Shown piece by piece: positions 8,501-16,738 of a DNA stretch of 33,533 bases. Both the position numbers and the translations under genes were made by a program. The stretch is from Prosthecobacter debontii (GTDB lineage: Bacteria; Verrucomicrobiota; Verrucomicrobiia; Verrucomicrobiales; Akkermansiaceae), in the NCBI GenBank assembly GCA_945870855.1, contig CAMBTP010000031.1, positions 1 to 33,533 of the forward strand. Direction: 5' to 3'. Within the stretch, counting starts at the first letter, position 1; each line of letters begins with the position of its first letter. The notes under the pieces are model-generated. The model had not been told where the DNA came from. It was given only the letters and a program-made list of their open reading frames with translations, and did not search any database.

Positions 8501-10813
8501 ATGACCCCAACCGGCCTTCCAGATTCGCAATCCCCTACAGAGTTCGTCCCAGAACCATGGCAAAACGAGATCGCATCCATCTTACTAAAGGGAGAATCCG
8601 TAATCACCTGCCTTGAGCTCGATCTCAATTTAAAGCTCCACTTCGACCATGGAATTATCGCGTTAACCAATCTCCGCCTAATTTGTAAGGCACCCGGGGA
8701 CCATGAATGGCAGCACTGGGAGTTTAGCCCTACTCTGATACTAAAGCATAGCGACTACTCTGGGGTAGGCACTCTAGATCTGAAGGATGACCTAGGTTTG
8801 CTCGCGTGCTGGCGCCATACCCTCGGCCGGGACATGGCTGTGAGGCGGCTAATCGAACAATTTCAGGAACTCATCTCTTCAAGATCAGAAAATCGCACGA
8901 TGACTCTCCACTCAGATGCGGTTTGCCCAGTCTGCGAGAGCACGATTCCAAGAGGCAACGATGAGTGCCCCAGCTGCGCCAAAACCCTCCACGCCCCACC
9001 TTCTGCGTGGACATTATTCCGATTATGGCGATTTGCAAAACCCTACAAGCGTCCACTACTTGGCGGCTTCATTCTGACGCTTCTTGCTACCGCCGCCACC
9101 TTGGTCCCTCCGTACCTAACCATGCCGCTAATGGACAAGGTGCTCATCCCTTTTCAAAACGGCAAACCCATCGACAATCAATTGGTCACGTGGTTACTGA
9201 CTGGCCTAGTTGGTGCGGCATTCCTTGCTTGGCTACTCGACTGGGCAAAAAATTACATTCTCGCGCTTGTCAGCGAACGCATCGGCTCTGATCTCCGCAC
9301 CACCACCTACGAGCACCTTCAGGGACTTTCACTTGAATACTTCGGCGGCAAACGCACCGGTGATCTAATGGCACGCATCTCCTCAGGCAGCGACCGCATC
9401 TGCGTATTCCTTTCCTCTCACCTGTTAGACTTCGCCACAGATATCCTGATGATCCTGATGACCTCGGTGATTCTGGTTTCTATCGATCCGTGGTTGGCTC
9501 TGGTAACATTGGCTCCGTTGCCATTTATCGCATGGTTGATTCACCTAGTTCGAAACAAACTCCATCACGGCTTCGATCAAATCTATCGAATCTGGTCGGA
9601 AGTCACCAGTGTGCTAGCAGACACCATTCCTGGCATCCGAGTGGTAAAAGCCTTTGCCCAAGAAAAGCGCGAAGCTCAACGCTTCCGAGAAGCAAACGCT
9701 CGTAACCTCGCCGTAAACGACCGAGTCAATAAGGTATGGTCACTCTTCACTCCAACGGTGACATTCCTCACAGAAGTCGGACTATTAGTCGTCTGGGGCT
9801 TCGGCATCTGGCAGGTTTCCAAGCGCGCGATCACCGTCGGTGTATTGATCGCTTTCCTGACATATATTAATCGCTTCTACTCGCGCCTCGGTTCGATGAG
9901 CCGCATCGTTTCCGTATCCCAAAAGGCAGCCGCTGGAGCGAAACGAATCTTCGATATCCTCGATCATGTTTCCAGCGTTCCAGAGCCAACGCATCCGGTG
10001 CACCTCAAGCACGTGAGCGGCGCGCTCGAATTGCAGAATGTCAGTTTCCGCTACGGCACCCGCACGATCTTGAATGATGTAAGCATCAGCATCGAGCCCG
10101 GCGAAATGATTGGATTAGTCGGTCACAGCGGATCCGGCAAGAGCACACTGGTCAACCTAATCTGCCGCTTCTACGACGTCGCCGAAGGCTCCATCCGACT
10201 CGAGGGAGTAGACATTCGCTCACTACCCATTTCTGAATATCGGCGCAACATCGGACTAGTATTGCAGGAGCCGTTTTTGTTCTTCGGAACAATCGCCGAA
10301 AATATCGCCTACGGCAACCCCGAGGCAAGCCGTGAGGAAATCATCGCAGCAGCTCGCGCTGCCCACGCCCATGAGTTTATTCTGCGCCTGCCACAAGGTT
10401 ACGACTCATTAGTCGGTGAACGCGGCCAAGCCCTGTCGGGCGGCGAGCGCCAACGTATTTCGATTGCACGGGCTCTTCTGATCGATCCACCCATCCTGAT
10501 CCTCGACGAAGCCACATCATCGGTTGATACCGAAACCGAAATGGAAATCCAAGCAGCGCTAGACAACCTCATTCGCGGACGCACCACCCTCGCCATAGCT
10601 CATCGGTTATCCACTTTGCGACGTGCAAATCGCCTGGTAGTTCTCGATCGTGGCCAAGTTGTAGAAGAAGGTCAGCATGAGGAATTACTTGCCAAAAAAG
10701 GTGCCTACTACCGCCTTGATCGAGCACAGACGGAATCCGCTAATGGTAGCGCCCTCCCCAAGATCGAGGAAGAGGGAGATTCGGTAAATCTGACTTCACT
10801 CAAGGAGATCTAA
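8501..10813 (+). CDS. cyanophycin-metabolism-associated ABC transporter (fused permease-ATPase) with PH-like and zinc-ribbon N-terminus
   Basis: A 770-residue half-transporter of the ABCB/MsbA type. The type I exporter membrane domain spans about 175-480, with six predicted helices (for example around 187-205, 230-247, 310-348 and 420-455). The nucleotide-binding domain (about 505-740) has Walker A GHSGSGKST (541-549), signature LSGGERQR (645-652), Walker B ILILDE (665-670) and the H-loop His701. Before this sits a ~170-residue extension: a segment with the pattern LDLNLKLHFDHG..ALTNLRLI (about 39-61), suggesting a bacterial PH-like fold, then a zinc ribbon CPVC...CPSC (Cys142, 145, 156, 159). 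Exporters of this kind beside DUF1854 genes are a known companion of cyanophycin genes. The gene is divergent from cphA'/cphA and 5 bp upstream of the DUF1854 gene. Substrate is unknown; a dipeptide or amino acid derived from cyanophycin is a guess. No strong Shine-Dalgarno precedes the ATG. Confidence 0.92.
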   Translation: MTPTGLPDSQSPTEFVPEPWQNEIASILLKGESVITCLELDLNLKLHFDHGIIALTNLRLICKAPGDHEWQHWEFSPTLILKHSDYSGVGTLDLKDDLGLLACWRHTLGRDMAVRRLIEQFQELISSRSENRTMTLHSDAVCPVCESTIPRGNDECPSCAKTLHAPPSAWTLFRLWRFAKPYKRPLLGGFILTLLATAATLVPPYLTMPLMDKVLIPFQNGKPIDNQLVTWLLTGLVGAAFLAWLLDWAKNYILALVSERIGSDLRTTTYEHLQGLSLEYFGGKRTGDLMARISSGSDRICVFLSSHLLDFATDILMILMTSVILVSIDPWLALVTLAPLPFIAWLIHLVRNKLHHGFDQIYRIWSEVTSVLADTIPGIRVVKAFAQEKREAQRFREANARNLAVNDRVNKVWSLFTPTVTFLTEVGLLVVWGFGIWQVSKRAITVGVLIAFLTYINRFYSRLGSMSRIVSVSQKAAAGAKRIFDILDHVSSVPEPTHPVHLKHVSGALELQNVSFRYGTRTILNDVSISIEPGEMIGLVGHSGSGKSTLVNLICRFYDVAEGSIRLEGVDIRSLPISEYRRNIGLVLQEPFLFFGTIAENIAYGNPEASREEIIAAARAAHAHEFILRLPQGYDSLVGERGQALSGGERQRISIARALLIDPPILILDEATSSVDTETEMEIQAALDNLIRGRTTLAIAHRLSTLRRANRLVVLDRGQVVEEGQHEELLAKKGAYYRLDRAQTESANGSALPKIEEEGDSVNLTSLKEI

Positions 10814-10818
10814 CACCC

Positions 10819-11286
10819 ATGACCAGCAACTTCCAACTGCAACGCAACTCGTTCGGGCGACTTGTGCTGATCACCGCAAATGGTGAATCGCACATAGGAG
10901 TTGAGCCATCGAGAGCATTTCCTATTTCCTCACCAAAAGAGCATATTTCTATCCTAAGCTCCGACGGCCACGAACTGACATGGATTTCAAATTTGGATGA
11001 GCTCTCTACCGAAACTAGCCAACTGGTTGAGGAGGCCTTGCAGGCACGCGAATTTATGCCTGAAATCAAGAGAGTGTATGCAGTCTCTGGTTATGCCACG
11101 CCATGTACTTGGCAAATCGAAACAGACCGCGGCACCACCAGCTTGATTCTCAATTCAGAGGAAGACATTAGACGCCTAACAGCACCTGCACTACTGATTG
11201 TTGACAGCCGCGGAATTCAATTTCTGATCCGCAATCGAAACTCGTTGGATGATACAAGCCGCCGGATTCTCGACCGCTTTCTGTGA
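10819..11286 (+). CDS. DUF1854 family protein (cyanophycin-metabolism associated)
   Basis: A 155-residue protein matching the DUF1854 pattern along its length: FQLQRNSFGRLVLITANG, RAFPISSPKEHISILSSDGHEL, QAREFMPEIKRVYAVSGYATPCTW, ETDRGTTSLILNSEEDIRRL and DDTSRRILDRFL. It has no signal peptide or membrane segment, so it is expected to be cytosolic. The start codon is 5 bp behind the ABC-transporter stop, so the two genes surely form one operon and perhaps one complex. The biochemical role of the family is not established. Its recurrent pairing with the exporter and with cphA points to handling or regulating export of a cyanophycin-related compound. The 210 bp that follow contain no gene I can support. 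Confidence 0.9.
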   Translation: MTSNFQLQRNSFGRLVLITANGESHIGVEPSRAFPISSPKEHISILSSDGHELTWISNLDELSTETSQLVEEALQAREFMPEIKRVYAVSGYATPCTWQIETDRGTTSLILNSEEDIRRLTAPALLIVDSRGIQFLIRNRNSLDDTSRRILDRFL

Positions 11287-11497
11287 GCCACTAGTAGGCA
11301 AGCTCGTCTGCTTCGGTGGAATCTCTTCGCCAAGGCGACTACAACCCCTTTTCCCCCCGCCTCCGATCCGGCACCGGCTCGTTCTAGATCCTTCACCTCA
11401 AAAGCAATTCCTTAGCAATGATGATCGCGGCGTTTGACGTATGTTTGGGCTTTCATAGGAGGCGGCATCGGTGTTTCCTTACAGCGAAGATTTTACC

Positions 11498-12274
11498 ATG
11501 ACGACCGAAGATAACAAACCGAGCCCAGCGCAGGAGCATCCGCTTGCGAACATCCTTATCAACGTGCTCATCCCCGTGCTAGCGCTGAGCTACCTGAGCA
11601 AGGATGCGGCGATGCAGGCGGAAGCGAAACTCTGGCACATCGGCCCGCTCAAGGCGCTGTTCGTGGCGCTGGCCTTTCCCATCGGCTATGGTGTGTGGTT
11701 TTTCGTGAAGACACGGAAGATGAATTTCTTCTCCGGCTTAGGGCTCTTATCCGTTCTGCTCACGGGTGGGCTGACGCTTTTCCTCTGGAATAAGGACGGT
11801 ACGGTGAAGGAGCACGCGGCGGTGCTTTTCGGCCTCAAGGAGGCCTCGATCCCTTTCGTGCTCGGCATCGCGATCATTGCCTCGCACTGGTCGAAGACCC
11901 CGTTGTTGAGGACTTTTCTCTATAATGACACGATCTTCGACATCCCGAAGATTGAGAGAAAAGTGGGCGAACTAGGCAGGGAAATAGACTACAGCAAGGT
12001 GATACTCAATGCCACCATCTTGTTCGCCGTATCATTTTTCCTCAGTACGCTGATGAACTTCGGGATGGCAATGTGGTTCCTTAGCGATCTCGATCACACA
12101 GCGTTGAATGCACGCGAAATCTACAATGAGAAAGTCGCCAAAGTAACCGGTTGGGGCTTCCTCGTGATCGGAGTCCCCATCATGGGATTTCTGTTCATCA
12201 CCCTCAAGAAGCTACTCGCGGGTTTGCGCTCAATCACCGGTCTGGCCGATGACGAGCTGATGATGCCACGCTGA
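11498..12274 (+). CDS. VC0807-type integral membrane protein
   Basis: A 258-residue polytopic membrane protein. I place the start at the ATG at 11498 (MTTEDNKPSP...); an in-frame GTG at 11471 gives nine more residues of no obvious value. The family pattern is seen as NILINVLIPVLALSYLS, ALAFPIGYGVWFF followed by KTRKMNFFSGLGLLSVLLTGG, a conserved ASIPFVLGIAI segment, and a C-terminal TGLADDELM. About six to seven helices are predicted. The VC0807 family has no assigned biochemical function. The gene is monocistronic in appearance, and its stop is 1 bp from the stop of the convergent pterin dehydratase gene. Confidence 0.75.
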   Translation: MTTEDNKPSPAQEHPLANILINVLIPVLALSYLSKDAAMQAEAKLWHIGPLKALFVALAFPIGYGVWFFVKTRKMNFFSGLGLLSVLLTGGLTLFLWNKDGTVKEHAAVLFGLKEASIPFVLGIAIIASHWSKTPLLRTFLYNDTIFDIPKIERKVGELGREIDYSKVILNATILFAVSFFLSTLMNFGMAMWFLSDLDHTALNAREIYNEKVAKVTGWGFLVIGVPIMGFLFITLKKLLAGLRSITGLADDELMMPR

Positions 12275-12275
12275 C

Positions 12276-12560
12276 TCAATCGACGAGGTTGTCGATGCGT
12301 TGCGCAAGCTGGATGTCGAGATCGGTCACACCGCCCACGTCATGTGTGGTCAGCTTGATCGTGACCTTGGTGTGCTTGATCATGATGTCAGGATGGTGCT
12401 GTGCATCGTCGGCGATCTCGCCGACATTGTTGACGAAATCGATCCCTTCCATGAATTCTTCGAACTCAATAGTGCGGGTGATGTATTTCAATTCGTATTC
12501 CCACTCAGGGCATTTCTTGAGTGCGATGGTGAGTTCTTCTTTCTCTAGCAATTCGGACAT
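12276..12560 (-). CDS. phhB: 4a-hydroxytetrahydrobiopterin dehydratase (pterin-4a-carbinolamine dehydratase)
   Basis: A 94-residue PCD/PhhB protein that dehydrates the 4a-carbinolamine of tetrahydropterins, normally recycling cofactor for aromatic amino-acid hydroxylases. The start was placed at the ATG at 12560 (MSELLEKEELTIALKK); a longer frame upstream is not family-like. Signature residues are visible: DDAQHHPDI (His55, His56, Pro57), then VTIKLTTHDVGGVTDLD with His73 and the acidic residues of the pterin site. Length matches the family (about 95-115). No hydroxylase gene is nearby, so its partner enzyme, if any, is elsewhere. Confidence 0.92.
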   Translation of the reverse strand: MSELLEKEELTIALKKCPEWEYELKYITRTIEFEEFMEGIDFVNNVGEIADDAQHHPDIMIKHTKVTIKLTTHDVGGVTDLDIQLAQRIDNLVD

Positions 12561-12715
12561 GTATCGGATGGTTGTTTTCGTGTTCGGGAAAAGATTGGAG
12601 GAGCGCTTTCCGGCTTGGCAAGTACGTCTTTGTTGTTTTTGAAAAATCATTTCAGCCCCGATCCAGGTCCATGATGCGGATTGCAAACCGCCGAACCCGG
12701 TTCTAGTTTCGGTGT

Positions 12716-13156
12716 ATGAAAAAAATCCTACTCGCCATTTGTTCTACTTTTTTTTGCGTGCTGGCCGTTTCGTGTGTTCCATCGACGCCTGAGGCGCGGA
12801 TTGCGGAGAGGCCGGTGGCTTTTGATAAGCTCAGCGAAAAACACAAGGAGCTAGTGCAGCGCGGAGAGATCGAAAAAGGGATGGATATGTCTGCGGTCGC
12901 GCTGGCTTGGGGAAATCCTTCCAACCAAGTGGAGGGATTTGACGGTAAGAGTCGGATGGAGCGTTGGGAATATATTGGCACACAGCCCGTGGTGACGAAT
13001 ACGTTTTACAGTGGCTACAGATACGGCACCTACGGGCGTTACCGTTATTCTGATGTTGGAGCGGGCTTCGGGCCTGAAATCACTTATTTTCCCTATCGTA
13101 AAAGCACGGTGTGGTTCATCGGCGGGAAAGTGAACGAATGGGAGCGCTTGAGGTAA
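12716..13156 (+). CDS. small lipoprotein, SmpA/OmlA-like pattern, unknown function
   Basis: A 146-residue protein with a lipoprotein signal, MKKILLAICSTFFCVLAVSC (lipobox AVSC, Cys20). The mature region carries GEIEKGMDMSAVALAWGNPSN and MERWEYIG. A 'G.i..GM....V..awG.P' helix-turn followed by a strand that ends in a Trp-Glu-Tyr pattern is typical of BamE/SmpA-like small outer-membrane lipoproteins. A Tyr/Gly/Arg-rich insert (YSGYRYGTYGRYRYS) and a last strand with VWFIGGKVNEWERL follow. It is divergent from phhB. I infer an envelope role; no specific partner is visible. Confidence 0.72.
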   Translation: MKKILLAICSTFFCVLAVSCVPSTPEARIAERPVAFDKLSEKHKELVQRGEIEKGMDMSAVALAWGNPSNQVEGFDGKSRMERWEYIGTQPVVTNTFYSGYRYGTYGRYRYSDVGAGFGPEITYFPYRKSTVWFIGGKVNEWERLR

Positions 13157-13222
13157 TGTGAGATTTTCCGGAAACACAATCTTGCCGTTTGTGGGAGGGT
13201 ATCACTGAATCGAGCCGTGAGA

Positions 13223-13900
13223 ATGAATTTAGTATGGATTACCGTGATGGGTGTTGTGGGCGCGATGGTTTTTTCCTCCTGCTCGATGAAAGCCGAGAGC
13301 GGCGGCGGGCTGATTTCCTACCAAGCGTATGACCGCCCGGCGAAGCTGCCGAAGAATCCCTCTGCGGTGCAGGTGAAAGTATCGCTGAGTAAACAGCGAG
13401 CCTACGTGATGGAGGATGGTAAGATGCTGATGGTAATGCCTGTGTCAGTGGGTTTACCGGATTCGCCCACACCCATTGGCACATTTAAGATTTTCAAAAA
13501 AGAGAACAAGCACAGGGCGGCTTCCCACGGCTTCGCCTACAAGGGTGATCAAATCAGGAAATGTGGATTGGAAAACATAACCTCGGGCTGGTCATTCAAA
13601 GGCACGCCGATGCCATATTGGTGTGAGTTCAAGCCGAACATCGGATTCCACACAGGCTGGGTGAAGCACTCGCCTTGCACTAACGATGGAACCATTCGAA
13701 TGCATAAGAACCTCGCGCCCAAGTTTTTCCAGATGGTTTCGGTCGGCACGCCGGTAAACATTTCCTACTCGCAACCTGAGGATGCGCGCTGGTCGAACAT
13801 CCCGCTAAACCCCGATGCCGGGCCGCTGCCCGATTACCCCTATTCGACGTATCTGAGCGAAAGCTATTTTACACAGCACAAGACGCCGGAGTTTGACTGA
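13223..13900 (+). CDS. L,D-transpeptidase (YkuD)-like lipoprotein with altered catalytic motif
   Basis: A 225-residue protein. The ATG at 13223 is preferred over the GTG two codons earlier. The signal is MNLVWITVMGVVGAMVFSSC, with a lipobox and Cys20. The YkuD fold is supported by VQVKVSLSKQRAYVMEDGKML, VSVGLPDSPTPIGTFKIFKK (the TPxG turn) and GFHTGW (His143), then IRMHKN. In active family members the last block reads SHGCIRM, the Cys being the nucleophile. Here it reads NDGTIRMH, so the Cys position holds Thr157 (codon ACC). A Cys sits five residues earlier (Cys152, in HSPCTNDG). Active enzymes cross-link peptidoglycan or attach lipoproteins. This one is either inactive or uses Cys152 in an atypical loop. 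It faces the periplasm. Confidence 0.82.
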   Translation: MNLVWITVMGVVGAMVFSSCSMKAESGGGLISYQAYDRPAKLPKNPSAVQVKVSLSKQRAYVMEDGKMLMVMPVSVGLPDSPTPIGTFKIFKKENKHRAASHGFAYKGDQIRKCGLENITSGWSFKGTPMPYWCEFKPNIGFHTGWVKHSPCTNDGTIRMHKNLAPKFFQMVSVGTPVNISYSQPEDARWSNIPLNPDAGPLPDYPYSTYLSESYFTQHKTPEFD

Positions 13901-13961
13901 ATCGCCTCCGTTTCGGAAAGCGCTTGCATCGGCGACCGAAAGGCTGCCTTGTCCTTTCCTT

Positions 13962-14834
13962 ATGAGAAAATTTACAGGAATCCTGACCCATCCGGGCAGC
14001 GCGCATAAGGACGAGTTCCTTGCCTGCTGCCTACTGGCGGCTGTGCATGAAGCGCCAATTTTTCGACGCGAACCAACGCAAGCAGATCTGGACAATCCTG
14101 CGATGGCCGTCGTCGATGTCGGCGGCGAGGACGATGCCGTGCGCGGGAATTTCGATCACCACCAGTTCCCCAAGGATCATCCACCGGTCTGCTCACTGAG
14201 CTTAGTGCTGATGGATCTCGGGCTGTATGATGATGCTAGGCTTTACTGCGATTGGCTGGAAGTGGCGGAGTGGTTCGATACCCGCGGACCAGTGGAAACA
14301 GCGGCGTGGCTCGGTGTGGAGCGCGAGCTGTTGGCGAAGCTGAACTCGACGGTGGATCTCACTCTGTTGAAGCGTTTCGCCGGAATGTCCGAAATACGCG
14401 CCGGTGAACCAATGTGGGAGGTGATGCGCTGGGTCGGGGGGGATTTAATCGGATATCTCAAATCGCTGCGTGAAAAGCTCAACGAGATCGCACGGGTGAG
14501 CGAGATCTGGGAAATCAGTCATGAAGCGGGGGATTTCCGGGTGCTTTTTCTACCTCGGGCGGAAAACTTCTCGGAGGATGCCTCGGCGGGCTTGGCGCGC
14601 TACGCCGCGGGCTTACCGGAGGGCAGGCAGGTCATTGCGATGGTGTATCCGGATCGTCGTGGCGCGGGCTTTGCGCTGTCCCGCTTCAACGACGATTTGC
14701 GTATGGATTTCACACGCATTTCCGCTGAAGGCGATGTCCACTTCGCACACGCGCGGGGCTTTGTAGCGAAGTCGAGCGCCACGGATCTCGGGCGGATACG
14801 GGACTTGTTGAATATGAGCCGTGTAAGTGTCTGA
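13962..14834 (+). CDS. MYG1/UPF0160-like metal-dependent hydrolase (DHH-type)
   Basis: A 290-residue protein from the ATG at 13962. A TTG at 13893 would overlap the upstream gene and adds no family-like sequence. Metal-binding signatures of the MYG1 family are visible: THPGSAHKDEFLACCLL (His10, His15, Asp17), VVDVGGEDDA (Asp52) and NFDHHQF (Asp65, His66, His67). The C-terminal half has FLPRAENFSEDASAGLARYAAG and GAGFALSRFNDDLRMDF. MYG1 relatives are 3'-5' RNA exonucleases in eukaryotes; bacterial members are largely uncharacterised, so phosphodiesterase activity is a family-based inference. It has no signal peptide and is cytosolic. It lies 61 bp behind the L,D-transpeptidase-like gene. Confidence 0.82.
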   Translation: MRKFTGILTHPGSAHKDEFLACCLLAAVHEAPIFRREPTQADLDNPAMAVVDVGGEDDAVRGNFDHHQFPKDHPPVCSLSLVLMDLGLYDDARLYCDWLEVAEWFDTRGPVETAAWLGVERELLAKLNSTVDLTLLKRFAGMSEIRAGEPMWEVMRWVGGDLIGYLKSLREKLNEIARVSEIWEISHEAGDFRVLFLPRAENFSEDASAGLARYAAGLPEGRQVIAMVYPDRRGAGFALSRFNDDLRMDFTRISAEGDVHFAHARGFVAKSSATDLGRIRDLLNMSRVSV

Positions 14835-14934
14835 TCGCTGCGATTATGATTTTCGCATCGACTTTTTGCTGGACAACGACCCTGGATTTGGGATCGTTTA
14901 AATAATTAAACTAGCAGTTACACAATTTAATTTT

Positions 14935-15666
14935 ATGAAAATAATCCCGATGTATAAAATCATACTATCATTATTTATCTTCAGCCATCTTCTGGTTTTT
15001 GGTGAAAATATGCCCATTCTGGAGGAGCGGGATTGGACGTCGAAAGATGGTCGTGTAATCAAAGCTACTCTGGTAAAGGCGGAAGATGCGAACATCACCT
15101 TGAAAATGTCCAATGATGACAAAATACATACCTTGGAGCTGGAAAAATTCTCGGGTAAGGACAGGTTGCTGGTTTCTGATAGCCAAGACAAGGCGAGCCA
15201 GATTATCAAAGATCATAACTCGAAAGTGAAGAACTTGAGTTGGTATTCCGATTGGTATTTTCGGAATATTTACACAGAGGTTCCCGAGCTGGAAATCGAT
15301 GAGCTTCGATTGGTTTATTATTTCGGCAAGGCGTGGGAGCTTGGTATTTTCGCCGTTAATTTCACCCCTGATAAGTTCAGAGTGGAAACGAACAAGGTCA
15401 ACGCCTTGATGTTGGGATCGGAGGGTTTTGCGGTGAAGGCAAACGCGGCGGCAGATTGGTCGTTCATTGAATCCGGGAAGGATCTCAACATCCGGCCCAA
15501 AGTGATAAGCAAGGGATCATCGGAAAAGGTGGAAGTAGCCTATGCCAATGGCGTCAAGGTTCGTCTACTCTTCCCAGATGGAAGAAGTATTTCGGAGGGC
15601 GAGATGGGAGTCCAGAAGTGCTTGATCCTGGCGCTGGAGAATTTTGAACCGCGCAACGCAAAGTGA
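14935..15666 (+). CDS. secreted protein with SHD1-like N-terminal domain
   Basis: A 243-residue exported protein with signal MKIIPMYKIILSLFIFSHLLVFG, cleaved near residue 23. Residues ~30-80 read RDWTSKDGRVIKATLVKAEDANITLKMSNDDKIHTLELEKFSGKD (a few of the key residues: W, DGR, A, L, F). This is the pattern of the SHD1-type small beta-barrel repeated in many planctomycete and verrucomicrobial exported proteins, usually written as 'R.WTs.dGk.i.A.lv....d.V.L......+.i.l..LS..D'. The remainder is unrecognised, though it contains possible beta-sandwich strands. Base composition is more AT-rich than the flanking genes, which may indicate separate acquisition. Function is unknown. Confidence 0.72.
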   Translation: MKIIPMYKIILSLFIFSHLLVFGENMPILEERDWTSKDGRVIKATLVKAEDANITLKMSNDDKIHTLELEKFSGKDRLLVSDSQDKASQIIKDHNSKVKNLSWYSDWYFRNIYTEVPELEIDELRLVYYFGKAWELGIFAVNFTPDKFRVETNKVNALMLGSEGFAVKANAAADWSFIESGKDLNIRPKVISKGSSEKVEVAYANGVKVRLLFPDGRSISEGEMGVQKCLILALENFEPRNAK

Positions 15667-15691
15667 TGCGCTTATAACACTGCCTAGATTT

Positions 15692-16738
15692 ATGAGTTTG
15701 ATTTCCATTTCCAGCCTTAAAGAACAGGCGAACGACGTGCCACTTATCGCTGCCGTCGCCGCTCAACTCCAATCCCGTGCGGTGAAGACAACGAAGGGCG
15801 GGAAGCCGTATTTCGATCTCGTTTTCGCGGACTCGACCGGGTCGCTGAGCCTTAAAGTCTGGTCGGACACGCACCTGCACGCGGAGGCAGAGAAGCTGCC
15901 CCTGCAATCCATCATGCGGCTCGACGGCGAGTGGACGCAGAACCAATACGGTGTCAATGGCAGTGACGTGAACTGGGCTGCACTTTCGGATGAAGCGATT
16001 GCGGATTTCCTTACGGGAGATCCCGCTGTCCGGAGGAAGCAGGAAGCAGATTACGCGGAGATTCTTTTGCTTTGTGGAGCAATCACCGATCCGCGCTTGA
16101 AAAAACTTTGCGATCATTTTTTTGAAACAATGGGTGATCGATTCCGCAGGACGGCGGCGGCGCGGAAGAACCACCACGCGCGACGCGGCGGCCTGGTGGA
16201 GCACGTCGCGCAGATGATGCGCTCGGCTAGCGCGGTCTGCGCGGTCTATCCGGAACTGAACCGTGACCTGATGCTCGCCGGCGTGCTTTTCCATGACTGC
16301 GGGAAACTCTGGGAAAACAGCTACCCCGAGGATGGTTTCTCCCAGATTCACTCTCTCCACGGCGAGATGCTTGGCCATATCCCGCTTGGTATCGAGCTGG
16401 TGAACAAGCTGTGGCGCGATCTAGTAGATGCATCGAAGTTCGAGCCGTTTTCCAAGTGCAAACCGAGCACCGAAGAAGTCCGGGTGCACCTGCTGCATCT
16501 GATCGGCAGCCACCACGGGCAATTAGAGTTCGGCTCGCCCATTTTGCCGAAAACCCCGGAGGCCTACGCGCTGCATTACATCGATAATCTAGATGCCAAG
16601 ATGGAGATGCTACGCGATGCCTACGCACACGCTGCCGAGGTCGCTCCGGGCATCTACGACCGCGTTTTCCCTCTTTCCGCAAACCTCATCCGGCCCTTGC
16701 GCGATTACGAAGAGGCTCCCTCAGAAGATCAGCAATGA
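15692..16738 (+). CDS. YhaM-like 3'-5' exoribonuclease (OB-fold + HD domain)
   Basis: A 348-residue protein from the ATG at 15692; an upstream TTG at 15644 overlaps the previous gene and is unlikely. The N-terminal OB-fold (about 1-105) has KPYFDLVFADSTGSLSLKVW and a nucleic-acid-binding barrel pattern. The HD phosphohydrolase domain (about 130-340) shows HHARRGGLVEHVAQMM (His161, His162, His171), GVLFHDCGKLWE (His201, Asp202), HLIGSHHGQLEFGSP and LHYIDNLDAKM, the YhaM-type pattern. The family degrades RNA 3' to 5' with manganese. It is cytosolic. Its 3' end overlaps the convergent transporter gene by 18 bp. Confidence 0.9.
   Translation: MSLISISSLKEQANDVPLIAAVAAQLQSRAVKTTKGGKPYFDLVFADSTGSLSLKVWSDTHLHAEAEKLPLQSIMRLDGEWTQNQYGVNGSDVNWAALSDEAIADFLTGDPAVRRKQEADYAEILLLCGAITDPRLKKLCDHFFETMGDRFRRTAAARKNHHARRGGLVEHVAQMMRSASAVCAVYPELNRDLMLAGVLFHDCGKLWENSYPEDGFSQIHSLHGEMLGHIPLGIELVNKLWRDLVDASKFEPFSKCKPSTEEVRVHLLHLIGSHHGQLEFGSPILPKTPEAYALHYIDNLDAKMEMLRDAYAHAAEVAPGIYDRVFPLSANLIRPLRDYEEAPSEDQQ

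Noticed and set aside
8359..8670. 103-codon minus-strand frame in the cphA'/ABC divergent region
   Set aside because: Runs over the start of the ABC gene, shows no recognisable domain or start signal, and is best explained by chance.
11328..11345. TCGCC-AA-GGCGA dyad after the DUF1854 gene
   Set aside because: A two-base loop cannot form a stable hairpin and no T run follows; not a terminator by sequence.
14839..14871. Possible terminator after the MYG1-like gene (TGCGA ... TCGCA then T-rich)
   Set aside because: The stem is only about 5 bp and the T run is short; it cannot be told from chance.
15554..16378. 274-codon frame opposite the YhaM-like gene
   Set aside because: Lies antisense to the HD-domain codons, which are clearly the coding strand; His/Arg-rich mirror translation.
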